A DNA stretch of 64,000 nt, taken from positions 2,852,001-2,916,000 of the forward strand of contig OY756144.1 of the NCBI GenBank assembly GCA_963576785.1, in the 5' to 3' direction. Shown here in pieces: positions 19,895 to 32,051 of the stretch (position 1 is its first letter; the number at the start of each line of letters is the position of its first letter). Origin of the DNA: Chlorophyllum brunneum. Its lineage: Eukaryota > Basidiomycota > Agaricomycetes > Agaricales > Agaricaceae. Position numbers and translations under genes: made by a program. The notes under the pieces were generated by a model. The model saw only the letters and a list, made by a program, of their open reading frames with translations. It did no database searches and was not told the origin of the DNA.

Positions 19895-22126
19895 ATGGAT
19901 CTTTCTCAGCAAAATATTGGAATCATCGGCTCAGGCCCTTCTGCCCTCGTTACTGCTCATATACTCTTAAAAGATGGCTTCACCAGTGTACAGCTAATCA
20001 CCTGCGACAGTAGTCCGGGAGGAATCTGGTCAAAAGGAAGGGTCTATCCCGGCTTGTTGCTGAACAAGTATTCACCTTACCACAAGTCTTCTTGGTCATC
20101 TAAAACTGACCAGTCAATACTTATTAGCGTCCACGGACAAATGCGCTTCTCGTCAATGGAAATGGAGATCCCACCTGATGCAGCAAAGACAGGCGGTCGT
20201 TTAACAGGAGAAGTGGTGTCTGATTATATGGAATCTTTCGCTACAAAGTTCCTCTCAGACAAGATCCTATATAAAACCGAGGTTCTCAACATCAAACGGG
20301 ACGAAAAAAGCGGTTGGGTCGTCAAGACCAGAAACCTGACAACAAACAACCTTTCAGACCTTCATTTTACCAAAATCGTTCTCTGCACCGGTGTGAGTCT
20401 TAGACATTTTAGGAGAATGAATCAAAGATTGACTCTTAACAACCAGGGCTGCAACAACCCTAGTGTTCCTTCCTACCTTTCTCCTCACGCGGCTGAAGCT
20501 TCCCGGTTCCGAGGACTCGTACTCCATTCAAGTCAGTTTAATCAAGAACTGCCAAACATCTTTGCAACTGTCAAACCACGTTCGTTCGGATCAGATGCGG
20601 ATACCAGCGGCGGAAGAATCGTTATCATCGGATGCGGCAAATCTGCCCAAGAGTATGTCTCTTCTTTTTTTGTCCAGCCAGTTATTTTTTTCAGATTGTT
20701 TATAGCATGTCAGCTTATTTGGCCAATAATGGAAGAAAAGTAGCTGTGGTGTATGAACAGCTACAACCGTACCTCGCCACGCCACGTCCCTTACCCAGCT
20801 TTTTTCGTAAAAGCAGGCGCGTATCTCGATCAATTAACGGAAATATCATACTGAGCGCGAATATATAGAATTTTCTCTGCACTTTCCCCATACAGTACAC
20901 TCCATTCACGTCTCGAGTACCCTGTTTTTCCATTTCACAGAAATGATGATCTCACAGCTATATTTTAGGTGGTTTCTCCACACGACATGGCTTGGGTCGA
21001 AAATCGTTCACTTCATATTTAAATTGATAGGAAAGCGTGGGGTACGTATCGTTCCCTAATCTTTAAAAACATTCCACTCAAACACATCCAGTTTGACGCA
21101 TACAAAATCCCACAAGGATCACCACTACGCAAAGTCACCAGATCTCTCTTCTGGGATCCTCGCATAGTCGACGAAGGTGTCGCCCGCCCCACATCCTTTT
21201 ACGCCCTCACCAAAACCGGTCAAATCGATCTCTACACACCAACACGTGCAATCGGCTTCGACAAAGACGGTCACTCAATCTTACTCTCCAACGGTCAAAA
21301 AATCTCTGCAGAAGTAGTAATCCTCGCCACAGGTTATCGTTCATCCTGGGAAACCCTTTTCGACGGTAATCATTAATTCTTCTCTCTTCCATTTCCACAA
21401 TGCCGAACTGACCAAAAAAAAAATCCATAATCGTAAAGATCACACCGCTAATGAACTTGGCATCAAAAGGCACATCCTACCTCCTGCTGCGCTCATCAAT
21501 GATGAATGGGCGTCCTACCATTCCCTTCAATCTCCACCACATCATCATACACCGAGTGAACACCCAAAGCCGATCATCGCATCCTCAATATATCGTGGCA
21601 TTGTCCCCGCAAAAAACATTACCCAGAGGGATTTCGCCATCAACGGTGCAATCGTACATCTCTCCTCTCCCCCCTTTGGCCATGCATCTAATCTATGTGT
21701 ATAGGTAACAGGTAACAATGGCTACGTCTTTGAAATCGTCTCGCATTGGATATCATCCTACTTTCTCGGTGACAAACTCAAACTTCCATCCACACCCTCA
21801 GCAGCACTAGAAGAAGCAGATCGACATAGCGCATGGTGTGAAAAACGATTCCCTGGCATTTTAGGATTGATGAATGAAAGTATCTGCGCTGCGATACATC
21901 TATGGTCGTGAGTCCCTCGCATGTATTGAACAAAAATGGTAATGAATTTAATGGGAGGGGTGATAGGTGGCCTCAAGCAACAGACCAGCTCCTCGAGGAC
22001 ATGCACCTCCAAACTAAACGAAGTGGCGGATGGTGGTTCAACTGGGTGTTCAAAGTAATGGACAGTAAAGATATCGAGAACCTCACCGAAGAACGTAGAG
22101 CCTTACGCAAAGCAGGTCAACTCTGA
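19895..22126 (+). CDS. FAD-dependent flavin monooxygenase (FMO/BVMO-like)
   Basis: This is a cytosolic or ER-associated oxidoreductase that would use FAD, NADPH and O2 to oxygenate a soft nucleophile or ketone. Exons that join well in frame are 19895-20392, 20447-20652, from 20706, to 21041, 21092-21365, 21439-21653, 21705-21907 and 21967-22126. The boundaries between 20821 and 20968 are ambiguous. Motifs in order: FAD-binding IGIIGSGPSALVTAH at residue 8, a GGIWSKGRVYPG segment, the FMO-type identifying motif FRGLVLHSSQF, NADPH-binding IVIIGCGKSAQD, and VVILATGYRSSW near the C-terminal third. The protein is about 540 residues, normal for the family. The substrate cannot be read from sequence and there are no biosynthetic neighbours. 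The 3' end converges on the next gene, 73 bp away. Confidence 0.9.
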
Positions 22127-22199
22127 TTCTCGACAAAGTCAAACCGTTATATGTACATCATCCCTATCTAATAGTAGCCTATACACCCTTTACAAAAAT

Positions 22200-24323
22200 T
22201 TACACAACCGAATCCCTAACTACAGCTGCCAACGGAAAATCCGGACCAGAAAGCTGCAAAGGCGATATAACTTCCTCTGCCGCTCTCATCATACTAGCTC
22301 CAAGAATCGGTGTATCCGGAATTGGTATCTGCGATGGCGAGAGTGGTTGAATATCCATAGGTGGCGACCGTGATAGACAATCAGCAAGCAAACCCTGCGT
22401 TTCAGCTTCGGCATCCATAACAGGATACCGCATCTCTTCCGACAACACACTCCATCCCGATCCAGTCGGTGTCGACAATCCCATCTCAAACACTCCACCC
22501 AAAGTCAAACTCCTCTTCTTCCTCTTCTGCACATCCTTCAACAACAAACTATCCTTCGTACGCATGAGCACCGGACTCATGGGCATCGCAACTTCTTCAT
22601 CTTCCCCTTCTTCCACATTCGATATACTCTCGTACGTCGCAACGCAATTGACCAAAGGCGAACCAACACCTGTCGACCTTCGTCTTAACCCTCCATTCGT
22701 ACTTCCTCCACCCACACGGGGACGCGGACCAGAATCCAAAGTCACAGGCATACCGGATAACAAGGGCCGGGAATCACCAATAGCCGACTTTGCGCTGTTG
22801 TTGTTTCCAATCAACCCGGTCCCATCTTCTGGCACCAACTCCAAACTCTTGTTTTCCTCAAGCGGAGTCAACGACCCAAGCGTCATACTCTGCTTCAATT
22901 TCGAATACAAACATTGATAATCCCTCTTCTCAGGGACACATTCAATCCCACGTTCTCGTGGTCCCAACACCGTTTCAATCTTCTACAAAAAAAGTCATCA
23001 TTAGCATTGAATCCCCAAAGCCCATAATAATAAGAATAACGCACAGCAACGGGAGAAGTGAATCCAGATCGTTTTCTCGGACTTGGTGAACCAGGACTTG
23101 AAGTCCGAGAATCACCAATAAGATCTCGTCCAAGAAGCGGTGACGAACTCGGCGAACAAATCGTCGAATAATTATCTTCTCTCGACCTAGCATACACCAA
23201 AGGCGATGATGTCGAAGTCGAGGACGGCGAGAGCGATTTATACTTGTTGAACGTATTCATTCTCGGACTCGACGTAGAAGGACTAAATCTGATCTTGGCA
23301 GTACTAGTCGACTTGTTCGGCGTATAACCACGACTAGGTCCAGGAATTGCTTCAAGACCAGCAGTAGTGGTAGTAGTGGATGAAGTTAAAGGAGAACGTG
23401 GTGTAGGAGAGTCGACGACTGAAGTAGCACCAGTTCCAATCAAAGGCGACGAATGAATCCTAAACGTTTTTTCAGGGTGTAAGGGGAATGGCACGTCAAA
23501 GAACTGACGTGGCGAAAGTGAAGATGATGACGATGACGACGATGATTCTGTTTGAAATGGATATGAAGTCTGTTGTTGTTGGTGTGGAAGTGAACCAGCA
23601 ACCTCAAGGCAACCACTACCAACATAATCTTCATTCAGCTCTCGAATTCCATCAGAAGAATCAATGAATTCTTCTTCTTCTTCTGGTTGGCCTTCTTGAA
23701 ACCCATTCTGTGGTATGCGTGGACTCTTCACATTAGCATTCACAAGTACCTGAGATCATGTATCAAATTTCACCATTAAAGGAAAAGAACAAATCTGGGA
23801 CACGCACCTTTTGATTCGCACTGATAGGTATAGTAGAACAACTCGCCATCGACGGTGTAAAACTCTCCAATAACGGACTTGTCACCTTTGTCCCAGTCCC
23901 AGTCGCAATACCACTTGCACTCGCATTTGCGTTCGCCGTCCACGAACCCATAGCTACCGTCGGACTAGGAACCTTTTTCCCAACACCCCCAATCGTCATA
24001 GGAGCACCACCACCACTCGAATTCGGACTCGTCGTAGTACTCGTCATCGAACCAATCGTCGCATTAACCGGACTCGTTCGAGCCGTAGCAGTAGGACTCG
24101 TCGTCATCGTCTTTGTCATCGTAAACGTCGGACTAGTCCTTGGACTCCTCTGCGGCAACACCGACTTAATCTGCGCAGTCGGAATCGATTGAACCGACTA
24201 ATCCAAATCTAATCAGTACAACAAACTGTGAAAAAGCTCCCTTGAGATTGAACGAACATTTCGCATTCCACGTAACCCAAGTCCAACAAGTCGTTTCGAA
24301 GAGGTCGAGCTCGGATTCGCCAT
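22200..24323 (-). CDS. Ser/Thr/Pro-rich uncharacterised protein
   Basis: Four exons (24323-24258, 24197-23808, 23749-23045 and 22982-22200) join in phase 0 to give about 647 residues. I do not recognise a domain. After a short basic start (MANPSSTSSKRLVGLGLRG) the protein is mostly low-complexity Ser/Thr/Pro, with many SP/TP dipeptides (SPRTSP, SPSTSSPR, SPGSPSPRKR), a Glu run (EEEEEF) and a Ser run. This is typical of a disordered protein phosphorylated by proline-directed kinases. The C-terminal quarter is less repetitive, with a basic QKRKKRSLTLGGVFEMGLS segment that may be a conserved docking or nuclear-localisation motif. It lies between RCE1 (same strand) and the convergent monooxygenase. 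The consistent phases argue for a real gene despite the composition. Confidence 0.78.
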
Positions 24324-24701
24324 GAGTTGCAAGTACGATGTTTTGCGATCAACGCTTAGGGAGAAAGAGGAAGTATGAGAAATTCACTAGCTAAAGGGAA
24401 GTGGGTGGTGATGAATTGGTGAGGAAGAAAGAGAAGAGTGCGACGTACGATTCTAATCAGGCTAATATACAAGAATCATCATCGTCATAACCCCTTGGTG
24501 AGATCAGGATGAATCCAAATACCCAATGATCATGAATAGGAGCCGCATCACCAGACACGATTCGAATCCCAACTTGGGAGTCTTCATCGCCAACAATGGG
24601 GCATCGGGTGTCTTGAAACGTTCATTCTTGATCTTCATCCGCAAATATTGAAGAAAAAAAATAAGGGTGCATTAAAGTTATTAAAAAGAATGAAAAAAAG
24701 A

Positions 24702-25962
24702 TTAATAAATATCCCCAAGTCGGCCTCCAACATGACTAGTCCAATAAAACGAATCCTTGGTACACGTCCAAGTCGGAAGGACGTAGATAAATCCAGCAAT
24801 CCCAATGATATATGCTATCGCAATCGCTAACACACACACAATATCAGTATTGTATAAAGAGGAAAGAGAAGAAGAAGACGTACGTTTCTTTCGTCTAGGA
24901 AACATACTCATCTCATGCCCAATCCTCGGGAAACCCATGAAATTACAAAAAGCATGTGCGGAGATGGCTGGATAGATTGATGATGTGCGAAGAAAGAGGT
25001 ATGATGTGTAACATCCAAATAATGTGGTATATGTGAGTTGAAAGACTATTGATATCACATCGTCAGCATGTGTGTTATTATTACGAAAGAGAGATGAGGC
25101 GTACGTGTGACAGTTGCTGCGCGTATTGCGGCTTGTGAAGTACGTCCGTAACGATTAAAAGTATCCCATGCGTGGTGTACATGTGCTGTCATACATAGGT
25201 CATAACACGCGTTAAAATAAAGTTATGAAAGAAGAGCATACCGAGACCAAAGGAAAGTGGAGATAAGAACATTAATTGTGTTTTGGATACACCTGCGAGA
25301 TGAAGAACCGAGAGTATACATCCACGAAATACAATTTCTTCTGTTGCTGGAGCCTATTATATATAATCACACACAGGTTTTTATGAGAAATAAGTAAGAG
25401 GACGTACGACGATGACGTTTCGAATACCTTGCCACGACCATAATCCACGTCTAATATGCATTTCCCAACTCCAATACCTCTGTCCGGGAATCGTCCCATT
25501 CAAATACGTCGCGTATAAAGGCCCAAAGTACAACACCGGCGTAACCAAATGTGGTCTTATGACCTTCCATGTTCCATAAAGACCTTGAGTGAAACCTAAA
25601 CGAACAAAGAGGTCGAAGAAGACTGGAGGAGAAGAAGCAGAAAGGTGATGTAAAAGCGCGTATAGAGCAGAACAGCAAACAACAGTCGCAAGAGACACAG
25701 CGACAAGTCTGGCTTTTATAACATCAGGATCATCTCTCCACCTCTCATCTTTAAGTTTTTCTCTTGGACCACCGCCATTACTACTAACACTACTAGTGCT
25801 AGTTCCACTGGTAGAAGAAGTGGCAGCAACGTTCGTGATGTGATTGAAGGAAAGACGGGTATATGAAGAGACGTAGATTGATCCGACGTATGTGGCGGAA
25901 AAGATTAAAGAGAGGAGATGGGCTGTTGAAGGACTGAGCTGGGGAGAGCTGAATGTGAGCAT
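24702..25962 (-). CDS. CAAX prenyl protease 2 (Rce1-like intramembrane protease)
   Basis: Rce1 is an ER membrane protease that removes the last three residues of farnesylated or geranylgeranylated CAAX proteins such as Ras and a-factor-type pheromones. The start is the ATG at 25962 (MLTFSSPQLSPSTAHLLSLI). Exon 1 ends at 25408, followed by several short exons to the stop at 24702. The three ABI/CPBP signature segments are all present: APATEEIVFRGC (EExxxR glutamates), FGLAHVHHAWD (FxxxH) and ISAHAFCNFMG (HxxxN). Multiple hydrophobic segments surround them. A Ser/Gly-rich insert follows residue 35. The terminal exon ends LPTWTCTKDSFYW..GDIY; the last intron (about 24828-24884) is inferred. About 340 residues, normal length. 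Confidence 0.9.
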
Positions 25963-26112
25963 AAAAGTGATCACAAAAAACAAAATTGGTGCGTTTATAT
26001 TCGGTGTTATGTAATATCATTATTGGGTCAGGTCAATAACGTCAAACAGCGCGTTGGTGTCTTCTTCCTTCTTCCCCTTCTTTCTTGATCCGCTTTTCTA
26101 GTGTTTGATCAA

Positions 26113-26780
26113 TCACGGCCTTGGAGGTCTTGTAAGTTTCGTTGAGATCAAAAAACTATACCACTCACGCGAAGTGCTCCTAATACCCCGACGAGTGAAC
26201 CCGTTGTCCTCTGTCTTTGTTCCAAGTTTAGAACAACTTGCGAGTTTTCTCTCTTGAAGAGGTGGATTCTTAGTTGTTGACGGTAAACCTGTATTCGTGT
26301 GATCAAACGACAATAATGATAATAAAAGCAAAACATACTCGTACGTTTACGAACTTGTCGAATTGGAGTCTTTTCCAAAATATTCAATTCATCATCAGTG
26401 GACATACCATCCTCCTCTTCTACAACAAAGGTCTTGACCGTATAATCAAGTTGTCGTTTCGCAAATTCAGCTCGTCTCATTTCCAAATTTTCCATCCCCC
26501 TCAACCGTTGTTCCATTTTTCGAATCTTGATAGTATTCTCCGCTTCGAAATTCTCTTGTCGTTTTTTATACTGGTTTTCTTCTTGTACACGCTTGTTGTT
26601 GTTCTTAGCAGCAGCGGTTTTGGGCGGAATTTGTAGAGTTCCTTTTCTAACACATCGAATATGTTGTCTTCTGCATTTCTGACAACTCTTCTGCCCACCG
26701 AGTCCATCGAGACAAGTCCCGGGTTTACACCCCTGACATCCAATCTTTGCTGGAACCCATTTGATTCCTCTCCGACCCAT
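26113..26780 (-). CDS. Small Cys-rich, coiled-coil protein (putative zinc-binding)
   Basis: Two exons, 26780-26345 and 26288-26113, are joined in phase 1 and give about 203 residues. The N-terminal part has six cysteines spaced C-x2-C-x4-C-x9-C-x2-C-x6-C (from CQGCKPGTC to CQKCRRQHIRC). That is close to, but not the same as, the fungal Zn(II)2Cys6 pattern, whose second gap is normally six. A basic stretch follows, then a long charged helix (about residues 70-125) likely to form a coiled coil, and a basic C-terminus. A DNA-binding or scaffold role is possible; I cannot name the family. An unspliced reading would end at 26148 (210 aa). The start is 161 bp from the divergent GLO3-type gene, so they share an upstream region. 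Confidence 0.68.
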
Positions 26781-26941
26781 TAACGCATCCGCTGAAATCC
26801 TAGTTTTTTATACTCACTACAGGCTGTCGGTCTCCTTCCACTAGTCTTATGCACCTCTGATAACACCTAGAGATCCCGTGACATCCGCCACGACATCGTA
26901 AATCAACACCGCCACACCTCATCCCATCCTCAACAACCACA

Positions 26942-28507
26942 ATGTCCGATCCAACAAAACACGAAACCGACAAAATATTCAAAGTTCTCAAGTCCCACAA
27001 AGGCAACAAAGTAAGTAGTTTTAACATTTGATAATAAAAAGCTGATGAGGCTGACAAGGCATGCTTTGACTGTAATGCTCGTAATCCAACTTGGTCAAGC
27101 GTCACATTCGGAGTATACATCTGTCTCGATTGTTCATCTATCCATCGAAACATGGGCGTTCATATTTCTTTCGTTCGGTCCGTCCCACCTTTTCTCTAAT
27201 CACAACTCATCACTAAACAATAATATAGATCAACCAATCTCGACAGTTGGCAACTTTCTCAACTTCGTACTATGAAAATTGGCGGAAACACCTCTGCTAA
27301 TGAATTCTTCACCAAACATGGTGGATCGAGTCTTCTCACTAATTCAGATACGAAGATCAAATATACCTCCAGGGTTGCAGAATTGTATAAAGAAGAATTG
27401 AATAGGAGAGTCAAGGAAGACATTGCACGGTACGCGTATCATCTCTATTTAATCCCTTATCACTCATATATTTGTATTAGATACCCAAAAGGCATCCACG
27501 TAGACGGAATGGATACAACCACGAGTAATACACCACCAAACGAAGGCCGCGAAGATGATTTCTTCGAATCATGGTCCAAACCATCTACACCCAAACCACC
27601 TTCTTCTACATCCAGCACTCCCGCAAGAGTAGCTACACCTCCAGTCTTAGGTCGCGCCAGTACCTCTTCCACCACAACATCATCGTCATCAACTCCACGT
27701 ACAATAACCTCCTCATCATCATCCACCTCCCGTCCCTCTCGTCTCGCTACCAAATCCACTTCCACAACCTCCTCTTCATCAACCGCCGCAGCAGCCAAAA
27801 AATCCAAACTAGGTGGTTTAGGCGCACAAAAAACCAAACCAGTGGATTTCGCAGCTGCAGAACGCAAAGCTCGTGAAGAAGAAGAACGTATCAAACAATT
27901 AGGATATGATCGTGAACGTGAAGAAGCTGAAGAAAAAGTGAAAAAGGAGGCTGAGCAGAAACGCAAGGCTACTGAGATTGGTAAAATGGTTTCTTCGGCT
28001 CCCGTGGCTACCAAAGCGACTACGACCGCGAATACGACGAAATCGAATGCGGCGTTTCCGAGACTTGGTTTTGGTGCGATACCGGGTGCGGGAGCTGCTG
28101 CTGTTGCTACCACGACCAACACGAGTACAGTAGTTGATGAAGCGCCAACAGCCGCCCGGGATCGATTCGGTAATCAGAAAGCCATTTCATCGGATATGTA
28201 TTTCGAACGAAACGCATACGATGCAACAGCCGTTGGCGAAGCTCAAACCAGACTCGAATCATTCCAAGGCGCAACTAGTATTTCCTCCAACCAATACTTT
28301 GGTCGTGAAGAAGAACAAGAAGAAGCTGGAATGGATGGTGGAGGGATATTGAGCGGAGATGGGAGTCTTGCAGGGTTGGAAAGTGCAGCGAAAGACGCCA
28401 TGTCACGATTCCTCGCCAACCCAGAAGTACAGAACGTAGGAGAGAACATCCGCGCAGGGGCACTGAAGCTGAGTGACTACCTGGCACAGATGAGTATGGA
28501 TAGATAG
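26942..28507 (+). CDS. ADP-ribosylation factor GTPase-activating protein, Glo3/ArfGAP2-3 type
   Basis: This protein triggers GTP hydrolysis on Arf1 during COPI vesicle formation, at the Golgi and in retrograde traffic. Exons are 26942-27010, 27059-27177, 27229-27429 and 27481-28507. The ArfGAP zinc finger is intact ([20 protein letters not shown] followed by CLDC, the CX2CX16CX2C arrangement) with the catalytic arginine in [13 protein letters not shown]. After residue ~130 comes a Ser/Thr-rich linker, then a Lys/Glu-rich helix that may bind coatomer. Two copies of the Glo3 motif ([14 protein letters not shown] and [13 protein letters not shown]) lie near the C-terminus, which ends in an amphipathic-looking segment. 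These motifs separate Glo3-type from Gcs1-type ArfGAPs. Confidence 0.92.
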
Positions 28508-28569
28508 AGACACATGTACATAAACGTAGGGTTAAGGTTTGATCATCACACCCTCTGTCCACGACCACA

Positions 28570-29427
28570 ATGTCAGGATCACGAACAGACCTCCTCGCAT
28601 GGCTCAACGAACTCCTCCAAATCAACTACACAAAAATCGAACAATGCGGTACCGGTGGTGCTTATTGTCAAATCCTCGACAGCATCTACGGCGACATACC
28701 CATGACCCGCGTAAAAATGAACGCCAAACACGAATATGAATATCTCGCAAACTACAAAGTGATGCAGAATGTGTTCAAGGCGAAGAAGATCGATAAACCG
28801 ATCCCGGTTGATAAACTTGTAAAGTGTAAGATGCAGGATAATTTGGAGTTTTTGCAGTGGATGAAGAAGTTTTGGGATTCGAATTTTGGGGGACAGGGGT
28901 ATGATGCTGTTGGGAGGAGGAAGGGTGCTCCGATGGAAGCTCCGGCGACTGTGGCTCCTTTGGCTACTGGGAGGGGAAGTGGTTTGGGTGCGGGTGGTGG
29001 TGGGCGTGCGGGGGGGCGAACGCCCGTTGGGGGATTCAGATCTGGGAGTGCACAGCCTAATGAAGCTGTTCAACAACTTCAAGCTCAAGTACGCGAATTA
29101 AGCGGGCATCTCGAAGGATTAGAAAAAGAACGCGACTTTTATTTCGAAAAGGTAAGATCCCTAACACGTTGTCTTTGCATTTTTTTTACTCATATAAAAC
29201 ACATTATTAGCTACGCAATATTGAGATTCTGGCACAGACGCAGTTGGAGGTGTTGGAGGGTGAAGGAAAAGATGATGTGACGCTACGCGAGATTCAAAAG
29301 ATATTATACTCCACCGAGGTGAGTTTGATCTCATTAAATTATCCAACATTGCAATACTTATTATCGTCGTTAGGAGGGTTTTGAAGTACCCGAGAACGCC
29401 ACTGTAGACGAGGAAGAAACTTTCTGA
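28570..29427 (+). CDS. Microtubule plus-end tracking protein EB1 (Mal3/Bim1 homologue)
   Basis: EB1 binds growing microtubule ends and recruits other tip proteins. Exons are 28570-29151, 29211-29318 and 29374-29427, all in phase 0, giving 247 residues. The calponin-homology domain fills residues 1-115 (RTDLLAWLNELLQINYTKIE, KMNAKHEYEYLANYKVMQNV, LEFLQWMKKFWDSNFGGQGY). A Gly/Arg-rich basic linker follows, then the C-terminal EB homology coiled coil (ERDFYFEKLRNIEILAQTQ). The tail is acidic and ends EEETF, a variant of the EEY/F tail that binds CAP-Gly proteins, with Thr between the acids and the aromatic. It starts 62 bp after the ArfGAP gene on the same strand. Confidence 0.95.
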
Positions 29428-29514
29428 AAAAAAGAGCATCATTACTTTAGTATACATAAACACCCCATCATTTTTTTACACAATACAATTTTTAAAAAGA
29501 AAACGCGGTCTTTT

Positions 29515-30885
29515 ATGTTCTCCCATCATCTTTTCACAAACATCGTTTCTCAAATACCTCTTCATAGAAGAAACGATCTCTATGCTCTCTTACTCACTTC
29601 GAAATCCTTGCATCAAATTACCGAACCCGTTTTCTACTCTTATAATATTTTTACTGATGTTCGTCGTGTGAGGTTGTTCACGCGCACGATTGGAGGTTCG
29701 CAGAGGCTTGGTGGATATGTTCGAACATTTGGTATCGACCTTGATGATTTTCGTCTTCGCCCTCATCACCAACACCAACAACGACAAGAAGCCATTAGTC
29801 GCGAATTTTGGGACGAAGTGAGATGCGCGCTTGGATATATGACATCTCTAGAAACACTCGTTTTGGTTCAAATTCCGGGGGTGAAGATGATGTATTTGAC
29901 GTGGATATTGTCAACTCGGGCGTGGTCGTTTGCTTTGAAAGAAATCAAATTCCATTTGGGTTTTGATTGGCATGTTTGGAGGTTTGTTAAGGCGCAGGTT
30001 GGGGCTGGGAGGTTGGGTGTTGTGCGGTTGTATAATGTTGTTGTGCCGCCGACGAACGCGATTCTTGTTGAAGAAGAAGTAGAAAGAGAAGAAGAAGAAA
30101 AATTGGTATTGGCAACAGTCAAGATATTGGACATCTCGCTTTCAATCGTACAGTCCTACATCCAACCACACTCGCTCTCTCATCTCACCCATTTCCAACT
30201 CCTCATCGACGACGACATTTCACTCTCAGCTTTATCAAATATCCTTCCTCCTCTTTCGACTCTACGCGGATTAAGCATTCTAGAAATTCCGACTCATTTA
30301 TCGACACCACTCCTCTCGCACTTGTGTTGTTCCTCCTCTTCCCCGTCATCGTCTTCAAGTCTATACTCTTCCTTCAATCTCCTCCCACCAACCCTCATCC
30401 ATCTCTCCCACATCCACCTCCCACCACCCTACCCATCAAACTCACCTCTCCGCACTCAATTCCTCGCTTCCCTAATCTCCCTCCGGTTAATCTCAATCGA
30501 ACTCTCTCTCAATTCTTGGGATTCAACTTCTTCCATAACAACCACCACGAACAACAACAACATCAACACCAATAATACAAACAACCTGCCATCACCAGCT
30601 GCTCAAAAAGCTCTCGTATCAGAACTCAAAACCTATTGTCCAAGTCTACGCATCGTCGTTCTCTGGCTTGGGAAAATTAGGTTTAGATGGGCTTTTGTTC
30701 ATGATGGTATGGCTATTCAAGTTCCTCGTCCTAGCCTTACCACTGCCACTGGTGGTAAAGCTGATGATGATATTATTACTAGTAGTGGAAACAGGATGGA
30801 CAATGCTGCTATGAGTGGGGAATGGCAATATCGTATGGAAGTTAATCAATGGCCTGGGTATAGTAGATTATGGTGTACTTGTTGA
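29515..30885 (+). CDS. F-box-like protein
   Basis: A single exon of 456 codons starts 88 bp after the EB1 stop. The first 45 residues (HHLFTNIVSQIPLHRRNDLY, then LLLTSKSLHQITEPVFYSYN) match the pattern of a degenerate F-box, the motif that docks onto Skp1 in SCF ubiquitin ligases. The usual LP start of an F-box is lost or lies upstream. The rest has leucine-rich, irregular repeats (LETLVLVQIPG, LRGLSILEIPTHLS, LISLRLISIELSLN), as in the many F-box/LRR proteins of Agaricomycetes. It also has a Glu run (EEEVEREEEE) and Ser and Asn runs. The substrate is unknown. Confidence 0.62.
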   Translation: MFSHHLFTNIVSQIPLHRRNDLYALLLTSKSLHQITEPVFYSYNIFTDVRRVRLFTRTIGGSQRLGGYVRTFGIDLDDFRLRPHHQHQQRQEAISREFWDEVRCALGYMTSLETLVLVQIPGVKMMYLTWILSTRAWSFALKEIKFHLGFDWHVWRFVKAQVGAGRLGVVRLYNVVVPPTNAILVEEEVEREEEEKLVLATVKILDISLSIVQSYIQPHSLSHLTHFQLLIDDDISLSALSNILPPLSTLRGLSILEIPTHLSTPLLSHLCCSSSSPSSSSSLYSSFNLLPPTLIHLSHIHLPPPYPSNSPLRTQFLASLISLRLISIELSLNSWDSTSSITTTTNNNNINTNNTNNLPSPAAQKALVSELKTYCPSLRIVVLWLGKIRFRWAFVHDGMAIQVPRPSLTTATGGKADDDIITSSGNRMDNAAMSGEWQYRMEVNQWPGYSRLWCTC

Positions 30886-32051
30886 AAAATATTTCGATAG
30901 TATCAAAGGGTTTGTTTCCAAGTTTCACCTTGTCGGTTTTGAAAGATATTATTCTCATGCGCATATATCCCGAGTCGGAAATACCTTGGACTAGTTTCCA
31001 TACTCACAAAGCCTCCAAATATACATCTCATCTCATCTCTACTAACCCAACACGTCCTCGAATGATTTTCCCACACCACAGCCTAGTAGCTCCAAAGTAG
31101 TAGTACACATATACCTTATGGCAGTTCCGCATCACAAAAATATCATCTCAACCCCCCAGGAAAATACTTCCGAGATCCAACTACGACACGTACCAAGAAA
31201 CTCAATCTCCAACACCCCCTCCAAATCATTCCTTTCGATCAACACTGTATTCTACTTCCAGCTAAATCCAATAATAACAACTATCAAGGTCAGTTTCTTT
31301 CATACCTGATAAATAGCACTTTATTTTACCACAGAATTCCGACTGGTGAGGAACAAACTTTGTTTGCTTGGAATGAACACTATCCCTGAGCAGAAGTACA
31401 TACTACTTTCTCCTGGCAGCTTGGTACTAGATCTTAGAGATCTTTTAAAACTTGGCATAAGGGAAAATCCTAAACGATATTGTCAACACTGGCCACGACC
31501 ATAAACCCAAGAATAAAATTCATCTATAACAATGATGATTTCTACAACTTTATACATACAGATGATTAGATATAACAATACATCTCTATAGTTTAAAACA
31601 GTCATTTAAAGAGTCATTAACAAGGACGAGAAGCCCAGCATAAAAAAAAAAGGGTCCCTAGGAGAATCAAAAGAACCAACACTATAAATAACCGAACAGC
31701 AACCAGAAGTACTCTGTCATCAACACATTCTAAGCCACCCCGCTGGCGGAAAATCATCAGATCCTAGAACCCAGGTAACAGCGTGAATGTGGTAGTACCC
31801 CTTTACGAGCCTGCGTAGGGTACATTCCCTCCATCACCCAACACCTATCGATAGGGGGGAACAGCCTCGATAACAAGCTAAACCAACCGGGAACACCGAA
31901 ACAGGAATAGTGGTGGCCACTGTGCGCAAATGAGTATCGTGAGATCATAATATCGTATCATCGTAAAAAAAAAAAAAAAAATTGCGCCGCTCTCTCTGCG
32001 TCTTTATAGCGCCTTTCCGAATGGGAGAGAAAATCACCTCATTTGCGCATC
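30886..32051. other. Intergenic, no gene recognised
   Basis: There are only short open frames on either strand, none with recognisable content. A 17-nt A run lies at 31965-31981, just downstream of the carrier gene's 3' end. No repeat or RNA gene is evident. Confidence 0.5.

Noticed and set aside
27460..28122. 220-codon open frame on the minus strand
   Set aside because: It is exactly antisense to the Ser/Thr-rich linker of the GLO3-type gene; the repeats of that linker keep the opposite strand open. The plus-strand protein has clear domains.
28579..29088. 169-codon minus-strand frame
   Set aside because: It is antisense to the first exon of the EB1 gene, which is unmistakable; the product is low-complexity.
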